This document shows positions 34,999 through 44,092 of a stretch of 64,000 nucleotides of DNA, piece after piece (the stretch's first letter is position 1; every line of letters starts with the position of its first letter). Made by a program: the position numbers and the translations under genes. The DNA comes from Actinomadura violacea. GTDB lineage: Bacteria > Actinomycetota > Actinomycetes > Streptosporangiales > Streptosporangiaceae. The notes under the pieces were generated by a model that had not been told where the DNA came from, made no database searches, and was given only the letters and a program-made list of their open reading frames with translations. The stretch covers positions 368,807 through 432,806 of the forward strand of contig NZ_JAGEPF010000004.1 in assembly GCF_017573465.1 (NCBI RefSeq), written 5' to 3'.

Positions 34999-36186
34999 AT
35001 GGCAGAGGAACGCGCGGTCGGCACCCCGGTGCTGCGCCGCCTCAACACCGCCGCGGTGCTGCGCGCGGTCCGCGGCTGCGCGCCCGAGCCGGTGCGGCTG
35101 GCCGAACTGGTCCGGCTGACCGGCCTCACCCGCCCCACCGTGGGCCAGGCCGTGGACGACCTGGTCGGAGCCGGGTGGCTGCAGCAGCACGACCCGGCCG
35201 CGACGTCCCCGCAGGGCGGCCGCCCCGCGGTCCGGGTCTCGCTGCGCGGCCGCGCCGCCCCCGTGCTCGGCCTGGACGTCGGCCCGCACACCGTCAGCAC
35301 CGGCATTGACGACCTCGCCGCGCACCGCCTCGCCGCGGTCCGCCTCCCCGTCGGCGACACCGGGGCCGGACGGCTGCTGGGCGTCGTCGACGAGGCGGTC
35401 GGCCGGGCCCTCGCCGAGGCCGCGCTCGGCGCCGACGAGATCGCCGCGGTCGTCGTCGCCACGCCCGGGATCGTCGACCCCGCGTCCGGCCGGATCCTGC
35501 TGGCGCCCAGCGTGCCGGGCTGGACGGCGGTGAACCTGTCGGAGCACCTGCGCGGCCGCTTCGGCTGCCCGGTCCGGGTCGAGAACGACGCGAACCTCGC
35601 GGCGCTGGCCGTCGCCGGGGAGCGCAGCGGGGCGGGCACCCTGCTCGCCGTGCAGTGGGGCGAGCGGCTCGGCGCGGGCGTGGTGATCGACGGGCGCCTG
35701 CACCGCGGCACCGGGGCCGCGGGCGAGATCGGCTTCATCCGGCCGCCCGGCGAATTCCCGGACACCGGCGACGGCCGCGGCCCCCTGGAGCGGGCCGTCG
35801 GCGCCGAGGCGATCACCGAGCGGGCGCGCCGGGCGGCCCGGGACCGTCCCGGGAGCGCCCTGCGGAGCGGGCGGCTCGACGCGCCGGCCGTCTTCACCGC
35901 GGCCGCCGGCGGCGACGAGGCGGCCGTCGAGGTCGTCGACGCGGTGGCGGCGGCCTTCGCGCACGCCATCGCCCCGGCCGTGCTCGTCCTCGCCCCGGAC
36001 GCCGTCGTGATCGGCGGCGGCGTCGCCCGCGCCGGATCCGTCCTGCTGACGGCCATCACCCGGCACCTGGAGGGGCTGACGCTCACCCCGCCCGCCGTGG
36101 AGTTCTCCGGCCTCGCCGAGGACACCGTCCTCACCGGCGCCCTGCGGCTGGCGCTCGACGAGGTGTGGGGGCGGCTGCCCGTCTGA
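34999..36186 (+). CDS. ROK-family transcriptional regulator
   Basis: A 395-residue NagC/XylR-type regulator. Winged HTH at residues 15-75 (LAELVRLTGLTRPTVGQAVDDLVGAGWL), then a sugar-kinase-like ROK domain: LGLDVGPHTVS, ENDANLAALA, GAGVVIDGRLHRGTGAAGEIGF. The usual ROK zinc motif CxCGxxGC is absent, so it is not an active kinase of the standard type; it should bind a sugar such as GlcNAc. RBS GGAGGGG 8 nt upstream. Divergent from the GH89 gene, which it probably controls through the palindrome at 34905-34930. Confidence 0.9.
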   Translation: MAEERAVGTPVLRRLNTAAVLRAVRGCAPEPVRLAELVRLTGLTRPTVGQAVDDLVGAGWLQQHDPAATSPQGGRPAVRVSLRGRAAPVLGLDVGPHTVSTGIDDLAAHRLAAVRLPVGDTGAGRLLGVVDEAVGRALAEAALGADEIAAVVVATPGIVDPASGRILLAPSVPGWTAVNLSEHLRGRFGCPVRVENDANLAALAVAGERSGAGTLLAVQWGERLGAGVVIDGRLHRGTGAAGEIGFIRPPGEFPDTGDGRGPLERAVGAEAITERARRAARDRPGSALRSGRLDAPAVFTAAAGGDEAAVEVVDAVAAAFAHAIAPAVLVLAPDAVVIGGGVARAGSVLLTAITRHLEGLTLTPPAVEFSGLAEDTVLTGALRLALDEVWGRLPV

Positions 36187-36188
36187 CG

Positions 36189-36218
36189 GCCCGCGGCGGA
36201 CGCGTCAGGCCCGCGGGC
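36189..36218. terminator. hairpin between ROK and amidase genes
   Basis: GCCCGCGG and CCGCGGGC (36189-36196, 36211-36218) with a 14-nt loop between convergent genes. Confidence 0.5.
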
Positions 36219-37640
36219 TCACCACTCGGGCGGGCGGTGACCGATCCACGGGTCGGCCGCCTCGATCTGGGCGCAGAGCGCGAGGAGCGCGGCCTCCCCG
36301 GCGGGCCGGCCGACAAGGCTCACGCCGACCGGCAGCCCGCCTTCGGCGCGGTGCAGCGGCAGGTTGGCGACGGGCTGGCCGGTCATGTTGTAGACGCTGG
36401 TGAACGCGCTGAACGCGCTCTGCCGGCGAAGGTTGTCGAGCGGCTCGGTGTCCTTCTCGTCGAAGAACTCGACCGGCTGCGGCGGCGCGGCCAGCGTGGG
36501 CGTCAGGACGGCGTCGTAGCGGGCCGTCGCCTCGATGGAGGCGCGGGCGGCGCGCTGCATTCCGCCGATCGCGGCGGCGAAGGCGGCGCCGTCGATGCCG
36601 CGGCCGTACGCGCGCCAGGACCGGGTCACCGGGCGCAGCGACTCCTCCGCGTCCGCCGCGACGGCGTACCCGAGCGACTGCACACCCCAGACGGTGATGA
36701 AGAGATCGGAGACCACGGGACCGAACGGCGTGGGGATGTCCTCGACCTCGTGGCCGAGCCCTTCCAGCACGCGTGACGCGTGCTCCCACGCTTCGACGCA
36801 AGCCGGATCGACGTCGACACCGGGCGCGGCGGGCTCGGCGTAGCGGCCGATGCGCAGCCGCCCGGGCTCGCGGCCGGCGTGGCCGAGGAAGGTCTCGCCG
36901 TCCGGGAGGTGCGGGGCCCAGTGCGGGTCGCCGGGCATCGGCACGGCCATCAGGTCGAGCATCGCGGCGGCGTCCCGGACGGTGCGCGCCAGCGGGCCCT
37001 GGACGGCGAGGCCGCTCACGTCGGCGCCGTCCGGGCCGGTGCTGATCCGGCCCCGGGACGTCTTGAGCCCGAAGAGGCCACAGGAGCTCGCGGGGATCCG
37101 GATGGAGCCGCCGCCGTCGCTGCCGTGCGCGACGGGCACGAGGCCGAGCGCCACGGCGGCCGCCGCGCCGCCGCTGGAGCCGCCGGCTCCCCGCGCGCGG
37201 TCCCACGGGTTGCGCGCCGGGCCGATGAGGTCGTTGTCGGTGTAGCAGCAGAGCCCGAACTCGGGGGTGTTGGTCTTGCCCAGGCTGATCATGCCGCCGC
37301 GTCGCAGCAGCTCGACGACGTGCGCGTCCCGCTCGGGGACGTTGTCCGCGTAGGCCCGCGAGCCGTAGGCGGTCGGGATTCCGGCGGTCGGCGTCAGGTC
37401 CTTGATCGCGGTGGGCACCCCGGCCAGCGGTGCCGCGTGCTCGTCCGCCGCCGCGGCCCCGGTCAGCGCCTCGGCCTGCGCGATCGCCCGGTCCGCGGTG
37501 ACGGTGACGAAGGCGCCGTAGCGTTCGTTGAGGCGCTCGATGCGCGCCAGGTAGTGGCGGACCAGCTCGGCGGGGGCGACCTCGCCCGCCCGCACCGCCG
37601 CGGCCTGGTCGAGCGCGCTGAGCTCGTGCAGTTCCGTCAT
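36219..37640 (-). CDS. amidase (amidase signature family)
   Basis: A 473-residue amidase signature enzyme with the Ser-cisSer-Lys triad: K in VPTAIKDLTP, cis-Ser in GGSSGGAAAAVA, nucleophile in GSDGGGSIRIPAS. Such enzymes hydrolyse amides to acid plus ammonia or amine. No C-box (GatA) features of the tRNA amidotransferase are obvious and no gatB/C is nearby. ATG 37640 with GGAAGG upstream is favoured over GTG 37646. A perfect TetR-type palindrome and a TAGGCT -10 box lie upstream, so it is probably induced by a ligand of a TetR regulator encoded elsewhere. Confidence 0.9.
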   Translation of the reverse strand: MTELHELSALDQAAAVRAGEVAPAELVRHYLARIERLNERYGAFVTVTADRAIAQAEALTGAAAADEHAAPLAGVPTAIKDLTPTAGIPTAYGSRAYADNVPERDAHVVELLRRGGMISLGKTNTPEFGLCCYTDNDLIGPARNPWDRARGAGGSSGGAAAAVALGLVPVAHGSDGGGSIRIPASSCGLFGLKTSRGRISTGPDGADVSGLAVQGPLARTVRDAAAMLDLMAVPMPGDPHWAPHLPDGETFLGHAGREPGRLRIGRYAEPAAPGVDVDPACVEAWEHASRVLEGLGHEVEDIPTPFGPVVSDLFITVWGVQSLGYAVAADAEESLRPVTRSWRAYGRGIDGAAFAAAIGGMQRAARASIEATARYDAVLTPTLAAPPQPVEFFDEKDTEPLDNLRRQSAFSAFTSVYNMTGQPVANLPLHRAEGGLPVGVSLVGRPAGEAALLALCAQIEAADPWIGHRPPEW

Positions 37641-37706
37641 TCGCACCTTCCCTCGACGGCGGGGCGCGGCGTCGGCCCCGCGATGCCCGCGATCACCGAG
37701 AGCCTA

Positions 37707-37724
37707 ATACCGACCAGTCGGTAT
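37707..37724. promoter_or_regulatory. TetR-type operator upstream of the amidase
   Basis: ATACCGAC-ca-GTCGGTAT, perfect 8-bp arms with a 2-nt centre. On the minus strand a TAGGCT -10 box immediately follows it (37700-37705), so a bound repressor would block the amidase promoter. Confidence 0.7.
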
Positions 37725-37746
37725 GTCAGGGGTGCGGCGGGACGGG

Positions 37747-38604
37747 TCAGCCGGATGCGGCCAGGGCCGCGGCGACCTCGGCGGCCGGGGCGTCGGCGAG
37801 CACGATCGTGTAGTGGTTGGCGTCGTCGATCGTGCGGACCGGGATCCGCTCGGCGATCGGCGCGAGATCGGGGTACAGCGGCGTGGGACCGCCGAGCATG
37901 CCGCGCCCGGCGCGCAGCATCGCGGTGGGCCGGCGCAGCCGCCGCCAGGCGCCGGCGAGCGCGTCCCCGGTGAGCAGGTCGGCGGAGTCGGCGGTGACCG
38001 CGTCCAGCGACACCCGGCTGCGCAGCTCCGGCTCCTCGCCGGTCATGTCGTAGTCGACGTAGTCCTCGATCGCGGGCGTCCAGGCCGTGAAGGCCGGATG
38101 CGCGCGCCAGAAGTCGCGGTTGGCCTCCAGGTCGGCGAACCGCATCCGCAGCCGCGCGGCGGCCGGGCCGATCGTGTCCGCGACCTGCTCCTGCGGGGTC
38201 CTGCCCGGCGCGACGGGCAGCGGCGGGCCGCCGTCGACCAGCAGGATGCGCGCCACCCGCTCCGGGTGCAGGTCGCCGAGGACCAGCGAGACGAACCCGC
38301 CCATCGAGTGCCCGGCGACGACCGCCCGATCCATGCCGAGCGCGTCGAGGACGGCCGCGCAGTCACGGGCGTGCGCGGCCATGCCGTAGGGCCCGGGCAG
38401 CTCGCCGCTGCGGCCCCGTCCGCGCAGGTCGACGGCCGCGAGGGTCCCGCCGGCGGCGGCGAACCGGGCGGCGACCGGCCCCCACGCCAGGTGCGACCCG
38501 GTGATGCCGTGGACGGCGAGCACGGACGGCGTCCCCTCGCCCCAGACGCCCACGGTGAGGTCCCCGCCGGGGACGGCGACGGTCGTCGTGCGGTACCCGC
38601 TCAT
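37747..38604 (-). CDS. alpha/beta hydrolase
   Basis: A 285-residue alpha/beta hydrolase fold enzyme: oxyanion loop AVHGITGSHLAW, nucleophile elbow GHSMGG (Ser in the middle), LLVDGGPPLP with the acid region, and the catalytic His in DDANHYTIV. ATG 38604 is chosen. Starts 25 bp after the YtcJ-type gene upstream in the same direction, so it is probably the last gene of the peptide-import operon. Esterase, lactonase or amidase activity are all possible. Confidence 0.88.
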   Translation of the reverse strand: MSGYRTTTVAVPGGDLTVGVWGEGTPSVLAVHGITGSHLAWGPVAARFAAAGGTLAAVDLRGRGRSGELPGPYGMAAHARDCAAVLDALGMDRAVVAGHSMGGFVSLVLGDLHPERVARILLVDGGPPLPVAPGRTPQEQVADTIGPAAARLRMRFADLEANRDFWRAHPAFTAWTPAIEDYVDYDMTGEEPELRSRVSLDAVTADSADLLTGDALAGAWRRLRRPTAMLRAGRGMLGGPTPLYPDLAPIAERIPVRTIDDANHYTIVLADAPAAEVAAALAASG

Positions 38605-38629
38605 GCCGCGCAATCTACTCCGGCCGCCC

Positions 38630-40195
38630 TCATTCGAGGGGGTCGCCGTGGACCTGGCGACCGGCCAGGAACGTCGCGTCGACCGTCAGGTTCTCGATCT
38701 CCTCCGGCGGGATGCGCGTGGGGTCGGCGGAGACCACGGCGATGTCGGCGTACTTGCCGGGCGTTAGCGACCCCGTGACGTCGTCGGCGTGCAGCTGCCA
38801 GGCGGCGTCGATCGTCTGGGCCCGCAGGGCCTGCAGCACCCCGATCCGCTCCGCTGTCCCGTACGCGCGGCCCCGCCGGGACGTGCGGGTCGCGGCGACC
38901 GCGATGTTGTGCAGCGGGTTCGCCGGGGTGACGGGCGAGTCGTTGTGCAGCGAGACGCGCATCCCGGTGCTCAGGGCGGTGCCGATCGGCGCCCAGCGTC
39001 CGGCGACGTCCGGGCCGAACAGCTCGTCCAGCACCTCGCCCCAGTAGTAGATGTGGTCGGGGAAGAGGCTGCACGTGACGCCGAGCGCGTGCGCGCGCCG
39101 GAACTGCTCGGGCCGCATCGAGCTGGCGTGCTCGATGCGCAGGCGCCGGTCGTCGCGCCGGCCGCCGAGCATCTCCTCCCAGACGTCGAGGACCTGCTGG
39201 ACGGCGTCGTCGCCGTTGGCGTGGCAGGCGAGCTGCCAGCCCTCCGCGTAATAGGCCCGCGAAATCTCCAGCAGTTCTTCGTCGCTGTAATTCGGGGCAT
39301 GACGTTCACCGGTCGACAAGTACGGGAATGACGCGGCGAGATTGCCCGTCCAAGGCGAGCCGTCCGCCCACGTTTTGATGCCGATCTGGCGGATCATGTC
39401 GTCGCCCATGCCGGGTGCGGCATCGCTTCGCAGCGCGGACGTTGACACCTCATAGAGGCGGAGCCGTGTGGTAAGCGGGACGTTCTCCAGCAGCGGCCGG
39501 GCCTGGGGGTCGAAGGCCATTTCGCTCATCATCGTCACGCCGCGCGCGTTCACCCTCGCGCTCTCCGCCAGGAGGGCCGGCGCTACGTCGGTGACGCCCT
39601 CGCTCAGATGCCGCGTGACCATGGAGATCGCGGCGGGCTCGTACGCGGCGCCGGCCAGTTCGCTGGCCGCGTCGCGGCTGAACCGCCCGCCGGGCGGATC
39701 CGGTGTGGTCGGGGTCAGTCCGGCCTGGCGCATGGCCACGGAATTGAAGAACACCGCGTGACCGGAATTGTGCATGATGATCAGCGGAGTGGTGGGTGCC
39801 AGCTCGTCCAGCCAGGAAAGGGTCGGTTCCGGTAGCCCTTTCTGCAGGAGCGGCTCCCAGCCGTTGCACACCGTCACCGGACGCGTGGCGACGGCTTCCC
39901 GGATCGCGGCGAGCACTTCGTCCGCGGTGTCCAGGACGACCGGCCGGATGTCGACCAGCGCGGGGCTCTGCACGGTCGCGTCGCCCAGGAAATGGCCGTG
40001 CGCCTCGACGAATCCCGGCAGGACACAGCCGTCCACGTCCACGACGCGGGTACCGGGGCCGCACAGGCCGGCGAGTTCGGCGAGGTCGTCGCCGAGGGCG
40101 AGGACGCGGTCGCCGCGCACCGCCAGCGCGCCGGCGGTGGGCCGGGCGTCGTCCATGGTGATGATCCGGCCGCGCAGGACGAGGTCGGCCGTCAT
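38630..40195 (-). CDS. YtcJ-type metal-dependent amidohydrolase
   Basis: A 521-residue amidohydrolase-3 enzyme. Metal residues: H-x-H in GFVEAHGHFLG, H in QLACHANGDDA, H in RIEHASSMRP, D in SLHNDSPVTP. The N-terminal beta domain starts TADLVLRGRIITMD. Family members hydrolyse formamide, N-acyl or cyclic amides. ATG 40195 overlaps the M20 stop (ATGA). From about 39250 to 39850 the codons are noticeably richer in A/T (AAT, GGT, GAA) than in neighbouring genes, hinting at a recombined segment. Works with the importer and M20 gene upstream (inference). Confidence 0.88.
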   Translation of the reverse strand: MTADLVLRGRIITMDDARPTAGALAVRGDRVLALGDDLAELAGLCGPGTRVVDVDGCVLPGFVEAHGHFLGDATVQSPALVDIRPVVLDTADEVLAAIREAVATRPVTVCNGWEPLLQKGLPEPTLSWLDELAPTTPLIIMHNSGHAVFFNSVAMRQAGLTPTTPDPPGGRFSRDAASELAGAAYEPAAISMVTRHLSEGVTDVAPALLAESARVNARGVTMMSEMAFDPQARPLLENVPLTTRLRLYEVSTSALRSDAAPGMGDDMIRQIGIKTWADGSPWTGNLAASFPYLSTGERHAPNYSDEELLEISRAYYAEGWQLACHANGDDAVQQVLDVWEEMLGGRRDDRRLRIEHASSMRPEQFRRAHALGVTCSLFPDHIYYWGEVLDELFGPDVAGRWAPIGTALSTGMRVSLHNDSPVTPANPLHNIAVAATRTSRRGRAYGTAERIGVLQALRAQTIDAAWQLHADDVTGSLTPGKYADIAVVSADPTRIPPEEIENLTVDATFLAGRQVHGDPLE

Positions 40196-41454
40196 GACAG
40201 GTACGCCAGCGCCGCGCCGGTGAGCGCCGTCGTGCCCGCCTGCACGGACGCCTCGGCGTCGGGCGCGAACTGCGAGCTGTGGTTGCCCGGGATCGTCGCC
40301 AGCTTCTCCTCGGGGCTCTCCCCCGGCGCGTCCGCCCAGGCCTGCGGCGACGTCCCGCCGAAGAACCAGAAGTCGGACGGGACGGCCGTGCCGCCGTTGT
40401 GCTCGGCGAAGCCGAAGACGGAGAAGTCCTCGCTGCCCATCAGCGGACCGTGCTCGATCACGGCCTCCGCGCCGAACAGCTCGGCGTGCACGGCGGACAC
40501 GCGGGCGTCGGCCGCGGCGTCGTTCACGGTCAGCGGGAAGTCGCCGGAGACGGCCAGCTCGGGCGGCCGGGGGCAGCCGGACGCGGCGCACTCGGCCTCG
40601 GCGATGCGGCGGATCGCGGCGAGCACCTGGTCGCGGACCCGCGGGGACTGGGTGCGGAAGTTCAGCGCCACGTGCGCCTCGTCCGGGATCACGTTGGCCT
40701 TCGTGCCGGCGCGGAGCATCCCGGCGGTGACGACGACGGACTCGCGCGGCGACACCTCCCGCGACACGATCGTCTGCAGCCGGGTGACCAGGTGCGCGGC
40801 GGTGACGATCGGGTCGACGCAGGTCTCGGGCGAGGATCCGTGCCCGCCCCGGCCGAAGATCCGCACGTCCACGGTCGTCGCCGCGGACATGATCAGCCCC
40901 GGCCGGTGGATGATCGACCCGGCGGGGAACGGGCCGACGTGCTGGCCGAGCACCGCGTCCGGGCGCGGCAGCTCCCGCCACGCCGGGTCCCGCACCATCG
41001 CGAGCGCGCCCTCGCCGAGCTCCTCGGCGGGCTGCGCGACGGCCAGCAGCGTCCCCGACCAGAGCGCGGTCCGCCGGGCGAGCGCCTCGGCGGCGGCGAT
41101 CAGGCAGGTGGTGTGCACGTCGTGCCCGCAGGCGTGCATGACGCCGGGGACGGCGCTGGCGTAGGGCAGGCCGGTCCGCTCGGTGACGGGCAGCGCGTCC
41201 ATGTCGGCGCGCAGCAGCACGACCGGGCCGTCCCCGTTGCGCAGGACGCCGGCGAGGCCGGTGCCGCCGACGCCCTCGGTGACCTTGAACCCGGCGGCGT
41301 GCAGCCGGGCGGCGACGATCCCGGCGGTGCGGTGCTCCTGCCAGGACGGCTCCGGATGGGCGTGCAGGTCGCGGTACAGCTCGCCCAGGCCGGCGGCGTG
41401 CTCGCCGTAATCGCTGAGGGTCTCGCGGGTCAGCTCCGCGGCGCGGCCGGTCAC
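40192..41454 (-). CDS. M20-family amidohydrolase (M20D, aminoacylase-like)
   Basis: A 420-residue di-zinc amidohydrolase: RADMDALPV, HACGHDVHTT (zinc His and Asp) and QPAEELGEGA (catalytic and zinc glutamates). M20D members cleave N-acyl amino acids, hippurate or peptidic amides. GTG 41454 overlaps the preceding ABC ATPase stop (GTGA), so it is tightly coupled to the importer: the imported compound is probably its substrate. Confidence 0.92.
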   Translation of the reverse strand: MTGRAAELTRETLSDYGEHAAGLGELYRDLHAHPEPSWQEHRTAGIVAARLHAAGFKVTEGVGGTGLAGVLRNGDGPVVLLRADMDALPVTERTGLPYASAVPGVMHACGHDVHTTCLIAAAEALARRTALWSGTLLAVAQPAEELGEGALAMVRDPAWRELPRPDAVLGQHVGPFPAGSIIHRPGLIMSAATTVDVRIFGRGGHGSSPETCVDPIVTAAHLVTRLQTIVSREVSPRESVVVTAGMLRAGTKANVIPDEAHVALNFRTQSPRVRDQVLAAIRRIAEAECAASGCPRPPELAVSGDFPLTVNDAAADARVSAVHAELFGAEAVIEHGPLMGSEDFSVFGFAEHNGGTAVPSDFWFFGGTSPQAWADAPGESPEEKLATIPGNHSSQFAPDAEASVQAGTTALTGAALAYLS

Positions 41455-42260
41455 CTGGTCTCCTTCGGCGGCAGCGACGGCGCGCTCGCGAGCAGCCGTC
41501 GGGTGTAGGGGTGGGCGGGGGCGGCGTAGATGTCGCCGCGCTCGACGATCACGCCGCGGTGCATGACCGCGACGGAGTCGCTGACGTGCCGGACGACGGC
41601 GAGGTCGTGCGAGATGAACAGCATCGTGAGGCGCAGCTCGGCGCGCAGCCGGGCGAGCAGGTTCAGCACCTCGGCCTGGACGGAGCAGTCCAGCGCGGAG
41701 GTGATCTCGTCGGCGACGATGACCTCGGGGCGGGCGACGAGCGCGCGGGCGATCGCGATCCGCTGCCGCTGCCCGCCGGAGAACTCGTGCGGGTAGCGGC
41801 GCGCGGCGTCCGGTTCGAGCGCGACCATCTCCAGCCCGGCGGCGATCTGCTCGGCGTGCGCGCGGGGGTCGGCGCGGCGCGGGTCGATCGCCTCGGCGAG
41901 CGCGCGGCCGATCCGCATCCGGGGGTCGAGGGAGGAGTTCGGGTCCTGCGAGACCAGCTGGACGCGGCGGCGGGCGGCGGTGAGCCGGGCGCCGCGCAGG
42001 CCCGAGACCTGCGCACCGTCAAGGAGGATGCGGCCCGAGCGGGGGCGGACGAGCCCGACCATGGCCTTGGCGAGCGTCGACTTGCCCGATCCGGACTCGC
42101 CGACGAGCCCGACGGTGGTCCCCTCGGGGACGGCGAGGCTCACATCGTCCAGGACGGTGGCGGCGCGGCGCCCGTGCCCGAACACGACGGTGACGTGCTC
42201 GGCGGCGAGCTTGCCCGCGGCCGGTTCCGCGGCGGCGGCCTTCTCGGCGGGGAGGGTCAT
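41451..42260 (-). CDS. dipeptide/oligopeptide ABC transporter ATP-binding protein (DppF-like)
   Basis: A 269-residue ATPase. Walker A GESGSGKST, Q-loop QDPNSSLDPR, signature FSGGQRQR, Walker B VIVADEIT and H-loop in ISHDLAV. It is the second ATPase of a Dpp/Opp importer. ATG 42260 overlaps the stop of the fused permease-ATPase. Lacks part of the usual C-terminal cysteine tail of oligopeptide ATPases. Confidence 0.93.
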   Translation of the reverse strand: MTLPAEKAAAAEPAAGKLAAEHVTVVFGHGRRAATVLDDVSLAVPEGTTVGLVGESGSGKSTLAKAMVGLVRPRSGRILLDGAQVSGLRGARLTAARRRVQLVSQDPNSSLDPRMRIGRALAEAIDPRRADPRAHAEQIAAGLEMVALEPDAARRYPHEFSGGQRQRIAIARALVARPEVIVADEITSALDCSVQAEVLNLLARLRAELRLTMLFISHDLAVVRHVSDSVAVMHRGVIVERGDIYAAPAHPYTRRLLASAPSLPPKETR

Positions 42261-44092
42261 GAGGCGTTCTCCTCCACCTTCTGGTCGAGCGCGTGGCAGG
42301 CCGCGCGGTGGTCGGCGCCCAGGGATATCGCGGCGGGCGGTTCCTCGGTGCACTTCGGCATGGCGAGCGCGCAGCGGGACGCGAACGCGCACCCGGCCGC
42401 GCGGTCCGCGGGCGCGGGCGGACGGCCGGGGATCGTGGTCAGCTCCCCGTCGCCCTCGGCATCAACGCGCGGCGTAGCGTCGAGCAGCGCCCGGGTGTAG
42501 GGGTGGCGGGAGCGTCCGGCGACGAGGTCGCCGACCGGCAACTCCTCGACGATCCGCCCCGCGTACATGACCAGGACCCGGTGGCACAGCGACGCGATGA
42601 CGCCGATGTCGTGCGAGATGAACAGCATCGCGGTGCCGTCGCGGCGGTTGGCCTCGCGGAGCAGGTCGAGGATCTCGGCCTGCACGGTGACGTCGAGCGC
42701 CGTGGTCGGCTCGTCGGCGATCAGCAGCCGCGGCCCGGTGAGCAGCGCCGACGCGATCATCGCGCGCTGGCGCATCCCCCCGGACAGCTCGTGCGGGTGC
42801 CGGCGCAGCCGCGCCTCCGGCCGGGTGATCCGGACCGCCGCCAGCGCCTCGGCGGCCTTCGTCCGGGCGGCGCGGCGGTCGAGTCCGCGGTGCCGGCGCA
42901 GCACCTCGGTGAGCTGCCCGCCGAGGCGCAGCGCCGGGTTGAACGACGCGGCCGGGTCCTGGTAGACGACGCCGATCTCGGTCGCGAGCCGGTCGGGCGC
43001 GGCGCCGGCGAGCAGGTCCAGGTCGTCCAGCCGGAGCGCGCCGGCGTCGGCGGTGACGGTGTCGGGCAGCAGCCGCGCGACGGCCATCGCGGTCAGGCTC
43101 TTGCCCGAGCCGGACTCCCCGACGACGCCGACGATCTCGCCGGGCCGGACGGTGAACGACACGCCGTCCACCAGGTCGACGCCCCCGGCGGAGACACGCA
43201 GGCCGGCCACCGTGAGCAGCGCCTCGCCGTCGTCCGCGGCCGGCGCGGCGACCGGGACGGGCGCCTTCTTCAGCCGCCCGGAGATCCCGATGCGGTGCGG
43301 GTCGGCGCCCGCGGCGAGGCCGTCGCCGACGAAGCTCGCCAGCACGCCGGTCAGCGTGATCGCGACCGCCGGGCCGAGCGCCTCCGCCGGGTTGGTGTAG
43401 AGCGCGTCGAGGCCGGTGTTGAGCAGCGCGCCCCAGTCGTAGGACGGCGCCTGCACGCCGAGCCCGATGAACGACAGTCCCGACAGCGCCGTCAGGGTCC
43501 CGGCGAACGCGACCGACAGCAGCACCAGCAGCGGCTCGGCGATGTTCGGCAGCAGGTGCCGGACGAGGACCCGGTGCGGCGGGACGCCGAGCAGCCGCGC
43601 GGCGGCGACGAAGTCGCGGCCGGCGACGGAGGCGGCGAGGTTGGCGGTGAGCCGCGCGAACGCCGGGCTCCACGCGACGCCGATCGCGACGACGGCCGCG
43701 GCGGTCCCCGCGCCGAGGATCGCCGCGACCGCCAGCGCGAGGATGACGGCCGGGTAGGACACCATCACGTCGATGAGCCGCAGCCCCGCCTCCCGCACGC
43801 GCGGGCCCGCGACCCACACGGCGGTGCCGAGCAGGATGCCGATCGTCCCGGCGATCGCGGTGGCGGACAGCGTCATGACGAGGGTGAGGCGGGTGGCGAC
43901 GAGGGTGCGGGCCAGCACGTCGCGGCCGAGCGCGTCGGTGCCGAGCCAGTGCGCGCCGGACGCGCCCTCGCGGGCCGCGCCGGACAGGTGCGCCGCGTCC
44001 CCGCCCCAGACCAGCGGGGCGGCGACGGCGAGCACGGCGATCAGGCCGAGCCCGGCGAGCCCGGCGGCCAGGCCCCGGGACGAGCGGATCAT
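42257..44092 (-). CDS. fused ABC permease-ATPase (DppC-DppD)
   Basis: A 611-residue fusion. Residues 1-275 are a DppC-type permease with about six helices and the EAA-loop region (AARLLGVPPHRVLVRHLLPNI). Residues 300-611 are a DppD-type ATPase: GESGSGKS, YQDPAASFNPA, LSGGMRQR, LLIADEPT, ISHDIG and an oligopeptide-transporter C-terminal tail with cysteines (CAFASRCALAMPKC) that bind an iron-sulphur cluster in relatives. Permease/ATPase fusions of this kind are known in actinomycete Dpp systems. Overlaps both neighbours by 4 bp. Confidence 0.92.
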   Translation of the reverse strand: MIRSSRGLAAGLAGLGLIAVLAVAAPLVWGGDAAHLSGAAREGASGAHWLGTDALGRDVLARTLVATRLTLVMTLSATAIAGTIGILLGTAVWVAGPRVREAGLRLIDVMVSYPAVILALAVAAILGAGTAAAVVAIGVAWSPAFARLTANLAASVAGRDFVAAARLLGVPPHRVLVRHLLPNIAEPLLVLLSVAFAGTLTALSGLSFIGLGVQAPSYDWGALLNTGLDALYTNPAEALGPAVAITLTGVLASFVGDGLAAGADPHRIGISGRLKKAPVPVAAPAADDGEALLTVAGLRVSAGGVDLVDGVSFTVRPGEIVGVVGESGSGKSLTAMAVARLLPDTVTADAGALRLDDLDLLAGAAPDRLATEIGVVYQDPAASFNPALRLGGQLTEVLRRHRGLDRRAARTKAAEALAAVRITRPEARLRRHPHELSGGMRQRAMIASALLTGPRLLIADEPTTALDVTVQAEILDLLREANRRDGTAMLFISHDIGVIASLCHRVLVMYAGRIVEELPVGDLVAGRSRHPYTRALLDATPRVDAEGDGELTTIPGRPPAPADRAAGCAFASRCALAMPKCTEEPPAAISLGADHRAACHALDQKVEENAS

